Made by a program: the position numbers and the translations under genes
The notes under the pieces: model-generated
What the model was told of the DNA's origin: nothing
The model's input: the letters and a program-made list of their open reading frames with translations, nothing else
Databases searched by the model: none
In this document: positions 23,153 to 32,161 of the stretch, in pieces
How the letters are laid out: the number at the start of each line of letters is the position of its first letter
Position numbering within the stretch: the stretch's first letter is position 1
From: Paracoccaceae bacterium
Lineage (GTDB): Bacteria; Pseudomonadota; Alphaproteobacteria; Rhodobacterales; Rhodobacteraceae
Length of the DNA: 32,170 nucleotides
Reading direction: 5' to 3'
Assembly: GCA_022824005.1 (NCBI GenBank)
Contig: JAJEBG010000058.1
Location: 1 to 32,170 of the forward strand

Positions 23153-24285
23153 CGTTGTGTCTTTAATCTAGGTTGGCACTCCGACTTAAGTTGACCGCAA
23201 GCCGCCATAATATCTTCCCCTCTTGGCGTTCGCACCGGCGAGGCATAGCCAGATTTTAACAGAATTGAGGCAAATCGTTGAATCCGCTCGGGTGTGGATC
23301 TTCGATAAGGGCTCTGCGGCCAGAAATTAAAAGGAATAAGATTGACTTTGGCGGGGATACCCTCAATCCACTTTACCAATCTTCGTGCGTCTTCATCGCT
23401 GTCATTGACCCCGTCAAGCATTACATATTCAAAGGTAATCCGCTCTGAATTGGATAGTCGGGGATAGTCACGCAATTCTGTGAACAACGTGGCAAGGTTC
23501 CACTTGCGGTTAATGGGAACCAATTGGTCGCGGATTTCATCGGTGGTGGCATGGAGAGAAATGGCGAGCCGACAACCGATTTCCTCACCGGCGCGCCTAA
23601 TTTTCGGCACGACGCCAGCCGTCGAGAGTGTCACGCGACGTCTCGATAAACTGATACCCTCGCCATCCATCACAATCTTCATGGCATCTCGGACATTGTC
23701 AAAATTGTAAAGAGGCTCTCCCATTCCCATCAGCACAATGTTGGACAATAATCGAGGAGTCCCAGATTTTTGACCTTTTTTGGGCCATTCATCGAGATCA
23801 TCCCGCGTGGCAAGGACTTGGCCGACAATTTCACCGGCACTGAGATTGCGCACCAGGCGCTGCGTCCCGGTATGGCAAAAAGAGCAATTGAGGGTGCAGC
23901 CGACCTGCGACGAAACGCAGACGGTACCGCGGTCATCATCGGGGATATAAACGGTTTCAATTTCTCGTCCGTCTTGGAGGCGAAAAAGATATTTGCGAGT
24001 GCCGTCCTGGCTGATCTGTCGCTTGACCAGATCAGGCACCTTTATTTCACACGAGGCCCTGAGTTCTCTCCTATAGTCCCGCGACAGATTTGTCATGAGA
24101 TTGAAATCTCGGACACCTTGTTGGTAAATCCAATGCCAGACTTGACTGACACGCATCGCTACCTTTGTGGGATCGGTGCCGCGGCCGACCAAAGTCTCAC
24201 GCAAAGAGTCTCTCGTCAATCCCACGAGATTGGTGTTCACGGATGCGACCCGTTTTTCCATCGTTTGATTAAGTGGAGGCATCAA
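23149..24285 (-). CDS. rlmN: Dual-specificity rRNA/tRNA methyltransferase RlmN
   Basis: RlmN is a radical-SAM enzyme that methylates C2 of A2503 in 23S rRNA and A37 in some tRNAs. The radical-SAM cluster motif is CTLNCSFC (CxxxCxxC). The conserved Cys in VSSQVGC precedes it, and the methyl-carrying Cys lies in GEDIMAACGQL near the C-terminus. Other signatures are NIVLMGMGEPLYNFDNV and VTLSTAGVVPKI. The 378-residue length is normal; several in-frame ATGs near the 5' end leave the exact start uncertain. It lies 27 bases after ialB in the same direction, a pairing common in alphaproteobacteria. Confidence 0.96.
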   Translation of the reverse strand: MMPPLNQTMEKRVASVNTNLVGLTRDSLRETLVGRGTDPTKVAMRVSQVWHWIYQQGVRDFNLMTNLSRDYRRELRASCEIKVPDLVKRQISQDGTRKYLFRLQDGREIETVYIPDDDRGTVCVSSQVGCTLNCSFCHTGTQRLVRNLSAGEIVGQVLATRDDLDEWPKKGQKSGTPRLLSNIVLMGMGEPLYNFDNVRDAMKIVMDGEGISLSRRRVTLSTAGVVPKIRRAGEEIGCRLAISLHATTDEIRDQLVPINRKWNLATLFTELRDYPRLSNSERITFEYVMLDGVNDSDEDARRLVKWIEGIPAKVNLIPFNFWPQSPYRRSTPERIQRFASILLKSGYASPVRTPRGEDIMAACGQLKSECQPRLKTQR

Positions 24286-24312
24286 TGGGAAGCGAAGCCA
24301 TGCGGATTCTAT

Positions 24313-24864
24313 CTAGAATGAAGAGATGCAACTCTCGGCCAAAGTCAAACCGCTGGTGAGACCTATCAGGGAATAGGTGTCTTCGGTTCTTGTCCCGCGT
24401 TGTGAAAAGCCGACAATAACGGCATCTCGGCCCTTTTTCAGGGCGTCAATGACCTCATCATCCTTCCCCTGTTCCGGCCACGCCCATTCGTTATTCTCTG
24501 GTTTGGTTCCCGGGGTCAGCATGAACTTTCGGGACCCCACACTCAATTGGACAACCGAGTCCTTTTTGAGAGGGTATCCAAACTGAACCGAAACCTGAAG
24601 CCGCTGACTGGCGTCTGGGAGAACGGAAATGGCAAGATAAGTCTCGCCCCGTACCACCTGCGCCACTTTTCCATCGCGGGTGTTAACAATTTTTTTTGGT
24701 TTCGAAATGATGCCACATTCTTCTTCACCAGAAATACTCTTGTAAATTGTCCAATCTTCACGCTTTTTCCACTCGGTGATTTCGACCTTCGCTTCGGCCA
24801 CTGAAAACAATCCAAACCATGCTGTCATGACCCATACGAACATGTGTTGACACAGTCTTTTCAT
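24313..24864 (-). CDS. Invasion-associated locus B (IalB) family protein
   Basis: A Sec signal (MFVWVMTAWFGLFSVAEA) is followed by a beta-rich domain: WTIYKSISGEEECGIISKPKK, a GETYLAISVLPDASQRLQVSVQFGYPLK block, GSRKFML and a C-terminal Cys (AESCISSF) that may pair with the first Cys. IalB was named in Bartonella for erythrocyte invasion, but the family is widespread in free-living alphaproteobacteria, where its role is a periplasmic one of unknown nature. It is the promoter-proximal gene of ialB-rlmN-L,D-transpeptidase and diverges from leuC. Confidence 0.85.
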   Translation of the reverse strand: MKRLCQHMFVWVMTAWFGLFSVAEAKVEITEWKKREDWTIYKSISGEEECGIISKPKKIVNTRDGKVAQVVRGETYLAISVLPDASQRLQVSVQFGYPLKKDSVVQLSVGSRKFMLTPGTKPENNEWAWPEQGKDDEVIDALKKGRDAVIVGFSQRGTRTEDTYSLIGLTSGLTLAESCISSF

Positions 24865-24984
24865 CTCTTACCTGCCATTCTGCCGCATCAAGCTTGTTTT
24901 GCTCCATTCTATCAGACGAGGATTGAAATATCAAGTCCGTGTTCTCATAAGGCATCATTCAGTTCCAAGACCAACTCGGCGCAT

Positions 24985-24999
24985 CCAATCAAAGATTGG
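24985..24999. repeat. Palindrome upstream of leuC
   Basis: CCAATC-AAA-GATTGG is a perfect 6-bp dyad 61 bases before the leuC ATG. It may be an operator or a small leader hairpin. No leader peptide rich in Leu codons was seen. Confidence 0.35.
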
Positions 25000-25060
25000 T
25001 CATTGAAATGACACCGAATTCACGCTTTAGAGAAGGGGCAAGATTTGCAAGGAGTGAAGG

Positions 25061-26467
25061 ATGAACGCGCCAAAGACGTTGTACGACAAGATTTGGGATG
25101 CCCATGTGGTCGATCAAGCCGATGATGGAACCTGTATTTTGTACATTGATCGCCATCTTGTGCACGAAGTCACAAGTCCACAGGCTTTCGAAGGTCTTCG
25201 ATTGAGTGGGAGAGAGGTGCGTGCGCCTAAGCAAACATTGGCCGTGCCAGACCATAATGTGCCGACAGACGAAGGCCGTGCAGAAAAAATCGAAGATATC
25301 AATAGCCGCATTCAGGTCGAAGCTCTTGAAAAAAATGCGCAAGATTTTGGTATTGAATATTATCCCGTCGATGATATCCGCCAAGGTATCGTCCATATTA
25401 TTGGCCCCGAGCAGGGCTGGACACAACCCGGTATGACGATTGTTTGTGGTGACAGCCATACCGCCACTCATGGCGCTTTTGGAGCCCTCGCGCACGGTAT
25501 TGGCACCAGCGAAGTTGAACATGTACTGGCCACCCAAACGCTGATCCAAAAGAAGTCCCTCAATATGAAAGTTGAGGTGAAGGGAGAGTTAGGCGTTGGG
25601 GTCACGGCCAAAGATGTCACCCTATCGATCATTGGCGAGACGGGCACGGCCGGAGGGAGCGGTCATGTCATTGAATATACTGGTGATGCCATCCAGAATC
25701 TTACGATGGAAGGGCGCATGACGGTCTGCAATATGGCCATTGAAGGCGGTGCCAGAGCCGGACTTGTGGCCCCTGACGACAAAACGTTTAATTATGTCAA
25801 AGGTCGGCCTCACGCCCCCAAAGCGGCCGCCTTTGAGACCGCCTGTGCATATTGGAAAACCCTCAAGTCAGACCCAGGAGCCAATTTCGATAAGGTTGTG
25901 ACCTTGCTAGCTTCCTCGATTGCCCCGGTAGTGACTTGGGGCACCAGCCCCGAAGATGTCCTGCCCATCACCGGCGAGGTACCTAGTCCTAGTGACTTTG
26001 AGGGTCCCAAGTCTGACGCGGTGGAGCGAAGTCTCGATTACATGGGATTGCGCCCCGGCACGCGACTCGAAGATATTGAAGTTGATACCGTTTTCATTGG
26101 TTCGTGTACCAATGGACGGATTGAAGATTTGCGAGAAGTGGCGGAGATCATGCAAGGACGCAAAGTGAAGCCTGGTATGAGGGCCATGATTGTCCCCGGC
26201 TCGGGTCTTGTGCGTCTGCAAGCCGAGGAAGAGGGAATCGCGGAACAGTTGGTGGCAGCAGGATTTGAATGGAGGATGGCAGGCTGCTCAATGTGTTTAG
26301 GAATGAATCCTGATCAGTTGTCGCCCGGTGAGCGATGTGCCTCCACATCCAACCGCAATTTTGAAGGCCGTCAGGGACGGGGCGGGCGCACCCATCTTTT
26401 GAGCCCAGCCATGGCCGCGGCGGCCGCGGTGACAGGACGGCTGACAGATGTTCGGCACTTGATGTAA
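25061..26467 (+). CDS. leuC: 3-isopropylmalate dehydratase large subunit
   Basis: LeuC with LeuD isomerises 2-isopropylmalate to 3-isopropylmalate in leucine synthesis, using a 4Fe-4S cluster. The N-terminus [12 protein letters not shown] and [20 protein letters not shown] are typical. [31 protein letters not shown] is the aconitase-family substrate block. The three cluster cysteines lie in [10 protein letters not shown] and [14 protein letters not shown]. The 468-residue length is normal. AAGGAG precedes the ATG. leuD follows after 12 bases; leuB is not in the window. Confidence 0.97.
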   Translation: MNAPKTLYDKIWDAHVVDQADDGTCILYIDRHLVHEVTSPQAFEGLRLSGREVRAPKQTLAVPDHNVPTDEGRAEKIEDINSRIQVEALEKNAQDFGIEYYPVDDIRQGIVHIIGPEQGWTQPGMTIVCGDSHTATHGAFGALAHGIGTSEVEHVLATQTLIQKKSLNMKVEVKGELGVGVTAKDVTLSIIGETGTAGGSGHVIEYTGDAIQNLTMEGRMTVCNMAIEGGARAGLVAPDDKTFNYVKGRPHAPKAAAFETACAYWKTLKSDPGANFDKVVTLLASSIAPVVTWGTSPEDVLPITGEVPSPSDFEGPKSDAVERSLDYMGLRPGTRLEDIEVDTVFIGSCTNGRIEDLREVAEIMQGRKVKPGMRAMIVPGSGLVRLQAEEEGIAEQLVAAGFEWRMAGCSMCLGMNPDQLSPGERCASTSNRNFEGRQGRGGRTHLLSPAMAAAAAVTGRLTDVRHLM

Positions 26468-26479
26468 GGAGAATGGCTG

Positions 26480-27085
26480 ATGGATAAATTCACCTCATTG
26501 ACGGGCATCGCGGCCCCCATGCCCTTGGTCAATATTGATACCGATATGATCATTCCAAAACAATTTCTTAAGACCATCAAACGCACGGGGCTTGGCGTCA
26601 GTCTCTTCCATGAAATGCGTTATGATCCAGACGGAAAGGAACGCGCTGATTTTGTCCTCAATCAAATCGCCTACAGGACGGCGGAAATTATTGTGGCAGG
26701 GGATAATTTTGGTTGTGGATCATCGCGTGAACACGCCCCGTGGGCCCTCCTCGACTTTGGTATCCGTTGCGTCATCTCGACGTCGTTTGCCGACATTTTT
26801 TATAACAATTGCTTCAAGAATGGCATTTTGCCGGTGACATTGCCCAAAGAGCAGGTTGACCAACTCATGCGACACGCGGCCAAAGGTGCCAATGCGCGAT
26901 TGACCATTGATCTTGAAAAGCAAATGGTCACGTCTCCAGATGGAGAAAATATGAACTTTGATATTGATCCGTTCAAGAAACGCTGCCTTCTTGAAGGTTT
27001 AGATGACGTGGCACTGACTCTTGAGAAAGAGGCTGAGATCACGGCTTTTGAGACGCGTCACCAGCTTGCGATGCCATGGCTTTAA
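26480..27085 (+). CDS. leuD: 3-isopropylmalate dehydratase small subunit
   Basis: LeuD is the swivelling domain of isopropylmalate isomerase. The protein begins [30 protein letters not shown] and contains the diagnostic [17 protein letters not shown] and [17 protein letters not shown]. The 201-residue length is normal. AAGGAG lies just before the start, and the gene is clearly co-transcribed with leuC. The next gene (dctM) is convergent, 68 bases away, with only a weak CCTCAT/ATGAGG hairpin between them. Confidence 0.97.
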   Translation: MDKFTSLTGIAAPMPLVNIDTDMIIPKQFLKTIKRTGLGVSLFHEMRYDPDGKERADFVLNQIAYRTAEIIVAGDNFGCGSSREHAPWALLDFGIRCVISTSFADIFYNNCFKNGILPVTLPKEQVDQLMRHAAKGANARLTIDLEKQMVTSPDGENMNFDIDPFKKRCLLEGLDDVALTLEKEAEITAFETRHQLAMPWL

Positions 27086-27153
27086 AGAATAATGAACGAA
27101 ACCTAGTTCTCAATCCTCATTCGTATTGTCATCGACAGATGAGGGGCTCCCGA

Positions 27154-28458
27154 TCAGCGTTGACGAATATTGTCCGGGAGATAGGTTGCGAGTTCGGGGA
27201 AGGCCATCAGGATAAACACCATGACCACCATAATCGCAAACATGGGAAGAGCCGTCTTGGCTATATATCCCATGTCATGACCCGTCATCCCCTGCATCAC
27301 GAATAGATTAAATCCGATGGGGGGTGTGATCTGTGCCATTTCTACAACCACGACAATAAAGATTCCAAACCAAATGATATCGATACCGGCTTGGCGGATC
27401 ATGGTCTCCACAATAGCCATGGTTAAGACGACGGATGATATTCCATCCAGAAAACAGCCTAAAATGATATAAAAAATCATCAAAGCCACCAACAAGGAAA
27501 ACGGCGACAGGCCCAATTCATCAATGAATTCCGCCAATGCTCTGGGTAGGCCGATAAATCCCATCGACAGAGAAAGGGCGGCCGCGCCGCCGAGGATCAA
27601 CGCAATCATCGCTGAGGTTCGTGTCGCCCCAAGAAGGCTGTCAATGAAAGTTTTGCGTGTCAGTGAACCCTGCAGGAGGGCAAGTATCAAAGCACCAATC
27701 ACACCAAAGGCCGCCGCCTCCGTCGCGGTCGCGTAACCCAAATACATTGAGCCAATGACCACAGTGACCAAGACAAGAATGGGAAACAGAAAACGGGAAT
27801 TTCGCAGCCGTTCATAGAGGGACATACGAATTCCAATATCGGGAACCTCGCGCCGTCTGACGACCGACCAAAGGGCGACATATCCCATAAACATAGCCGC
27901 CAAGACGATACCGGGTAAAATGCCAGCAATGAAGAGTTTGGTAATCGACTCATTGATGGTCACGCCATAAACGATCAATGTCAGCGATGGTGGAATCATT
28001 AATCCAAGCGTGGCCGCACCGGCCAATGTTCCGATAATCAAATATTCAGGATAACCACGACGTCGAAGTTCGGGAATCGACATCTTACCGACTGTTGTCA
28101 AGGTCGCTGCCGAGGAGCCTGAGACCGCGGCAAACACCGTGCAACCGACAATATTGGTGTGTATCAATCCACCTGGAAGGCCTGACATCCACGGCGAGAT
28201 GCCCTTGAACATATCCTCAGACAGACGGGTTCGATAGAGAATTTCGCCCATCCAGATGAACAGCGGAAGAGCGGTCAATGTCCAACTGCTTGAAGATGAC
28301 CAGATGGTTGTGATCATCGCGTCGCCAGCGGGACGATTCGTAAACAATTCTAATCCGACGAAGGCGACACCGAAAAGGGCAAGACCGACCCAAACGCCCG
28401 TGCCGAGCAGCAAGAAAAGCACGAGCAGGAAGATCATCATCAAATGCAAGTATTCCAT
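27154..28458 (-). CDS. dctM: TRAP transporter large permease subunit
   Basis: DctM is the 12-TM permease of a tripartite ATP-independent periplasmic transporter, driven by a sodium or proton gradient. The 434 residues are strongly hydrophobic. They carry AAVSGSSAATLTTVGKMSIPELRRRGYP and GLMIPPSLTLIVYG, hallmark TRAP motifs in the first half. The repeat counterpart near the C-terminus is EMAQITPPIGFNLFVMQG. The solute is not predictable from this subunit. The gene starts six bases after dctQ and is the last gene of the dctPQM operon. Confidence 0.95.
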   Translation of the reverse strand: MEYLHLMMIFLLVLFLLLGTGVWVGLALFGVAFVGLELFTNRPAGDAMITTIWSSSSSWTLTALPLFIWMGEILYRTRLSEDMFKGISPWMSGLPGGLIHTNIVGCTVFAAVSGSSAATLTTVGKMSIPELRRRGYPEYLIIGTLAGAATLGLMIPPSLTLIVYGVTINESITKLFIAGILPGIVLAAMFMGYVALWSVVRRREVPDIGIRMSLYERLRNSRFLFPILVLVTVVIGSMYLGYATATEAAAFGVIGALILALLQGSLTRKTFIDSLLGATRTSAMIALILGGAAALSLSMGFIGLPRALAEFIDELGLSPFSLLVALMIFYIILGCFLDGISSVVLTMAIVETMIRQAGIDIIWFGIFIVVVVEMAQITPPIGFNLFVMQGMTGHDMGYIAKTALPMFAIMVVMVFILMAFPELATYLPDNIRQR

Positions 28459-28464
28459 GACGAC

Positions 28465-29022
28465 CTATTCAGTTATTTCACCAATGGCCTGCTGGCGGAT
28501 TGTATGCGCGCTCAAAAAGACGGTGCGTATCAAGTGATCGATCAATGAAAGCGCAAATATGATGGAGCCTATGGCCATAGCCATTTGAGGAATCCACATC
28601 GGTGTGGCATCAAGTCCTTGGGAGACATCATTGAGTTTGTGCGACCAGTAAACGGCTTTGACCGCGTGATACGCCCAGAAAGCCGCTAAGCCCGAAGCGA
28701 TGACTAGACACCAGACGTCCAGCCAGCGCCGCCGCTTCCCCAATGCGTTGAGAAGGATGTTGACACGAATATGGCCGCCACTATTCAAACAATAGGCAAA
28801 GGCAAAAAAGGTTGAAGCCGCCATGAAATAGCCAGCATAGTCGGTACTGCCCGGAAAGATTTCCCCCGTCCAGCGTGCCATCATCTGAAGCGTGACAAGA
28901 ATCAAAATGATGACCAAAGCGCCGGCCGCAATATAGCCACACAGAAGATACAGACGGTCAAGCCAAGGCCGCAATAAGCGACCAATGGCCCACAGAACAG
29001 TCATCACGAGTGCGAAGTCCAA
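28465..29022 (-). CDS. dctQ: TRAP transporter small permease subunit
   Basis: DctQ is the four-TM subunit linking the permease and the binding protein. The 185-residue protein has four hydrophobic helices (LCGYIAAGALVIILILVTLQMMARW; AASTFFAFAYCLNSGGHIRVNIL; WCLVIASGLAAFWAYHAVKAV; MAMAIGSIIFALSLIDHLIR, in rough order). The SGGHIRVNILL segment is characteristic. The start is TTG at 29022 or the in-frame ATG at 29004. It lies 54 bases after dctP. Confidence 0.93.
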   Translation of the reverse strand: MDFALVMTVLWAIGRLLRPWLDRLYLLCGYIAAGALVIILILVTLQMMARWTGEIFPGSTDYAGYFMAASTFFAFAYCLNSGGHIRVNILLNALGKRRRWLDVWCLVIASGLAAFWAYHAVKAVYWSHKLNDVSQGLDATPMWIPQMAMAIGSIIFALSLIDHLIRTVFLSAHTIRQQAIGEITE

Positions 29023-29076
29023 GAGCCGGTGCTAATAAAGATTGGCACCGGAAAATTTAATGAGTCAATGAGGCAA

Positions 29077-30075
29077 TCACTGCATAGAATTGAAACTATC
29101 GACAATCTCCGCCCCCGACTTGCCGGCCGCCGCCAACCACTCATCGGTCATCTTGACACCAAATTCGTGCAACTCACGCTGCAGTTTGTCTCCGGCTCGA
29201 CCCACGACCATACCATTTTTGGCAAGTTCGCTAAGCGTAAATCCTGTATATTCTTGAGACCGCGAAACACCTGCATATTCAGCGAGATCAGCACAGCCAT
29301 TGATGACGTTCCGATGACTTTCGCTCAAGCCATTCCACGCATCGGCATTGACAAAAACATAGTTCCTCGGAAGCCATGCATCGACGGCATAAAAGTGGGT
29401 TAAACTCTCCCAGACCTTTCTATCGTAACCGGTTGAACCCGATGAAATCATCGATTCAGCGACACCGGTCGCGAAGGCTTGCGATATTTCGGCGGCTTCA
29501 ATCTGCACCGGAATCATCCCTGCGAGTTCGGCAATTCTTGCCGTTGCCGTGTTGTACGATCTGAATTTGATCCCCTCCATATCGGCCACCTCATTCACTT
29601 CTTTTTTGAAGTAGAGACCTTGGGGTGGCCAAGGAACGGAGTATAGAAGGTGCAAGCCTTGGGTTTGCATCAATGCGCTCATTTCAGGTTTGGCGGCCTC
29701 CCACAATTTTTCGGCATCATCAAATGAAGTCGCGAGGAAGGGAATGGAGTCGATACCGAAAAGAACATTCTCATTTTGGTGCGCTGATAGCAAACGTTCG
29801 CCAATCAGAGCCTGTCCAGTTTGAACGGCGCGTTTGATTTCATTCCCCTTGAAAAGAGACCCGCCCGGATGCGTCACAATCTCTAAATCCCCACCCGTTC
29901 CGGTGGTGACGCATTGCGCGAACTTCGTGCCTGTTACTGAATGAAAGTTGCTCGCCGAGTAGGCCATGGGCATATCCCATCTTTCAGCCCAAACCGCGGT
30001 TGTGGATAAAGCCACAATGGCGGCACTTGATAAAGCCAGTCTAAAATTAACGGAATTATATACGTGATTAAGCAT
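29077..30075 (-). CDS. dctP: TRAP transporter solute-binding protein
   Basis: DctP captures the solute in the periplasm and delivers it to DctQM. A signal peptide (RLALSSAAIVALSTTAVWA) precedes the mature start. GGDLEIVTHPGGSLFKGNEIKRAVQTGQALIGE and the MEGIKFRSYN segment, with the conserved carboxylate-binding Arg, are typical of the DctP family. The length, 332 residues, is normal. AGGA lies 12 bases before the ATG. The start codon lies inside the frameshifted end of the restriction endonuclease gene, so its promoter must lie within or upstream of that gene. The ligand (probably a carboxylate) is not identified. Confidence 0.94.
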   Translation of the reverse strand: MLNHVYNSVNFRLALSSAAIVALSTTAVWAERWDMPMAYSASNFHSVTGTKFAQCVTTGTGGDLEIVTHPGGSLFKGNEIKRAVQTGQALIGERLLSAHQNENVLFGIDSIPFLATSFDDAEKLWEAAKPEMSALMQTQGLHLLYSVPWPPQGLYFKKEVNEVADMEGIKFRSYNTATARIAELAGMIPVQIEAAEISQAFATGVAESMISSGSTGYDRKVWESLTHFYAVDAWLPRNYVFVNADAWNGLSESHRNVINGCADLAEYAGVSRSQEYTGFTLSELAKNGMVVGRAGDKLQRELHEFGVKMTDEWLAAAGKSGAEIVDSFNSMQ

Positions 30076-30645
30076 TTTTGCTCATTTCCTGATTGAATTT
30101 GAACGGGTCATGCCAATAACGACCTACACAAGTCCGCATGTATCTACCATTTCCAACCCATTGACTGGTTGAATAGCCCAGCCTTTTGGCATCAAATCTT
30201 CTATCGTTTTTAGGCACTCTTTGCAATGCTGTTTCTTGGCATTGTTGGCCACCTTGAACAAGGGTTGAGAATCATCAGGCGTTATTCTGTCTGGATCATT
30301 CAAGCGGGGATCATCCGTTCGACCATCCTTATGATCACATTCAGGATTGCCGACTGCCAAGATCACACACCTTTTTTGATGGATTTCATATTTAATCTGT
30401 GCCGGAATAATCTTGCCAATCGGGTTTTTTCTGTAACCATTCAACTTGACGGCAATAATTCTGTTTCCCTTTTTGATTCTTTCAATGTTGTATTTCTTGC
30501 CAAGAGACCCATCATCCCGGCACCAGCTACCCCCATTCCCCAAATCAAGCCCGTTTTCTTTCAATACCCACCGCTTTTGAGAATCCTGTATCTGGGTCGG
30601 GCTTGGCAAGATCAGAAAAATATCAAGCTTGGTTGATTTTGTCAT
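30068..30645 (-). pseudogene. HNH-type type II restriction endonuclease, frameshifted near its C-terminus
   Basis: The frame begins MTKSTKLDIFLILPSP and overlaps the methyltransferase stop by 23 bases. Residues 88-145 form a zinc-braced HNH nuclease core: Cys93 and Cys103, the Asp-His pair in ECDHKDGR, the Asn region KVANNAKKQHC, and the second pair Cys141/Cys144. The frame stops at 30124 (DTCGLV). In the next frame, with no gap, the sequence continues GRYWHDPFKFNQEMSKNA and stops at 30068. This looks like the true end of the protein, so one base appears to have been lost at about 30125-30136. The restored end overlaps the dctP start codon. The cognate methyltransferase is also truncated, so the nuclease is unlikely to be active. 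A sequencing or assembly error is an alternative for the frameshift. Confidence 0.7.
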
Positions 30646-30814
30646 AGTATTTCCATGATGCGATTTTTGCACCTTCAACATAAATCGGGTCAATATCGTA
30701 ACCGATGAAACTTCTATCTGAATCAATGGAAGCAACTTCGATCGTCCCCGATCCCAGAAAAGGATCAAGAACAATATCGCCTGGATCGGAATGCTTGATT
30801 ACTAATTCGCTTTA
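30623..30814 (-). pseudogene. C-terminal fragment of a beta-class DNA methyltransferase
   Basis: Read on the minus strand, codons from about 30811 give SELVIKHSDPGDIVLDPFLG, then SGTIEVASIDSDRSFIGYDI and a short tail ending KYYDKINQA. DPFLGSGT is the SAM-binding motif I. Its place near the C-terminus is typical of beta-class N4/N6 DNA methyltransferases. An in-frame TAA lies directly upstream, and no earlier part of the enzyme (DPPY/SPPY motif, target recognition domain) is visible in the next 300 bases. The gene has therefore lost its 5' two thirds or more. It is 62 codons long, was missed as an ORF because it has no start, and overlaps the endonuclease gene. Confidence 0.75.
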
Positions 30815-31133
30815 TAAATTTAGGTCTGCAAGGCCACCAAGACATTACGAATTTACGATAAAATAAGATTGATGGGCGATCTTAATGATCGTGCAGACTC
30901 TTTCACTTGTAAAGGGGAATGAGTCGTGTTGATCCCATCATAGGCCTTCGAACAGTCCATATGAATCATAGCCCTCAGCGAACCAAAACCGACATAAATA
31001 AATGATCGAATATTGGATTTTGGCCATAATGGGACGATTATTCCACATGCAAAAATTATATTTGACTATTTCAGTCGGATATATTATTCTTGAGCAAATT
31101 AAAGTCGAAATTGTTCGAAATCACCGACAATAA
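30815..31133. other. AT-rich gap with no recognisable gene
   Basis: A minus-strand stretch of about 65-70 codons (roughly 31060-30860) lacks stop codons but has no start, no ribosome binding site and no motif I can name. I see no promoter or terminator that I would defend. Confidence 0.4.
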
Positions 31134-31402
31134 ATGAGACTCAATTTACTGCAGCAGTGTGCTTTAGCCGCTGCACTCACAGCCGGGGCGGTCATCGCCC
31201 CGGCATACCTGCCACCGCGACAACGATCACGGTCACCGACCTTGCTGGACGCAAAGTTGATATCGAGAGGAATCCGAGTAGGGTTGTTCACAATGAAGAG
31301 CGTATGATTTATGCGCTCGCCCTGCTCGACAGGGCTCCGTTTGACAACGACAAGAAAGCTTTTCTCCGCCGTTTCATGACCCTGAAGCATGGCCTCACCT
31401 AG
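31134..31402 (+). pseudogene. Periplasmic iron-siderophore (FecB-type) binding protein, frameshifted and truncated
   Basis: The ATG at 31134 starts a good signal peptide (MRLNLLQQCALAAALTAGAV, then IAPA). A frameshift near 31200 moves the coding sense to the frame reading PATATTITVTDLAGRKVDIE, followed by RNPSRVVHNEERMIYALALL and DRAPFD. VTDLAGRxVxI, PxRVV and the ER-x-ALALLD block are the beginning of ABC-transporter substrate-binding proteins for ferric siderophores or haem. After PFD the similarity ends and the frame closes at 31402, leaving perhaps a fifth of the normal 300-plus residues. The gene is therefore dead. No permease, ATPase or receptor gene is nearby. Confidence 0.6.
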
Positions 31403-31822
31403 CCCTGAGGCTTTTTCCGATCTCTTCACGGGCCTCACCCCTCTGAACGTGGCCGGACCCAATCCAACCTTTCGGTCCGATGGGCCGAGGCCATGAAATC
31501 CTCTCTTGCGAATGCAGCGAATCGCCAACCTTCACATCGGGTTCGTGCCTGTACAACCGGGACACAATGGGTTCTTGGTGTTACCATGAATAAGGATTAC
31601 CTTTTCACAACCGGGTCGGAGGGAATCACGATGATGTGCCTCAAAAGCAACGGTACTGTTTCGATTTTTGCAACCCTTGAAAACAGGGATGCTTCATATT
31701 AGGTGCGGAGCATACCAAGGATGCCTGTGGCTAAGGCCAAGAGGATAAAAAAATATGAGCAGTTTTTTTTGGGCAGTCAGCGCAAATGAGGGTCGCAGTG
31801 TAACAGAACTAGCCCGCAAATC
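31403..31822. other. Non-coding or decayed stretch between the FecB remnant and the IS1380 fragment
   Basis: One plus-strand frame (31493-31702) contains GVTMNKDYLFTTGSEGITMM and then CLKSNGTVSIFATLENRD. This has the look of one beta-propeller-like repeat, but the frame has no ribosome binding site and its first half is low in information. I treat it as a possible fragment of a decayed gene. The remainder shows nothing I can support. Confidence 0.3.
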
Positions 31823-32161
31823 TCACCAAGTCCAAGATTGCATCGCCGCGCGTTGAATCTGGCGGCGTTTTTGGGCTTTTGACGGGGATTGCGTGGATCG
31901 GTGCCCCGCCGACAGCATTTTGGGGACCCGCGAACGGCTGAGTCGGGAGAACAAAACGGAATCATCTGCTGGCGGCCTGCCGTCGGCAAGGGTTTCAGGC
32001 ACAGCTCCGCCGAGGCTGGTCACGCCAAACACCTTGTCGGCCTCCCGCAGCAGCAGCGCGCCGCCGTCCGATGAAAGCCGTCCGCCGTCGAAACTCGCCG
32101 TCACTTCGCGGCGGCCATGCGCTTGAAAAACGATCGGCGTGCCGTTACACTCTGTCAACAT
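31823..32161 (-). pseudogene. IS1380-family transposase, N-terminal fragment
   Basis: The frame starts MLTECNGTPIVFQAHGRREV and continues TASFDGGRLSSDGGALLLRE and ADKVFG. This is the conserved N-terminus of IS1380 transposases (FDGGxxSSDGGxLLLRE). After residue 47 or so the similarity is lost: there is no FTDHRDP-type block, no catalytic Asp segment and no C-terminal domain, and the frame ends at 31823 with unrelated sequence. The element therefore has a large internal deletion, or this is a fragment fused to other IS DNA. It is GC-rich, like the left end of the window and unlike its neighbours. The outer end of the element is beyond the window. Confidence 0.7.

Noticed and set aside
24865-25060. 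Leucine attenuator or T-box upstream of leuC
   Set aside because: No Leu-rich leader peptide and no terminator/antiterminator pair are visible; only a 15-bp palindrome is present.
30860-31060. Stop-free minus-strand stretch reading ...RAMIHMDCSKAYDGIN...
   Set aside because: The short MDCSKAY segment recalls some transposases, but there is no start, no second motif and no ribosome binding site; it is probably chance.
31121-31528. 135-codon minus-strand frame
   Set aside because: It is antisense to the FecB remnant, whose plus-strand signal peptide and motifs are more convincing.
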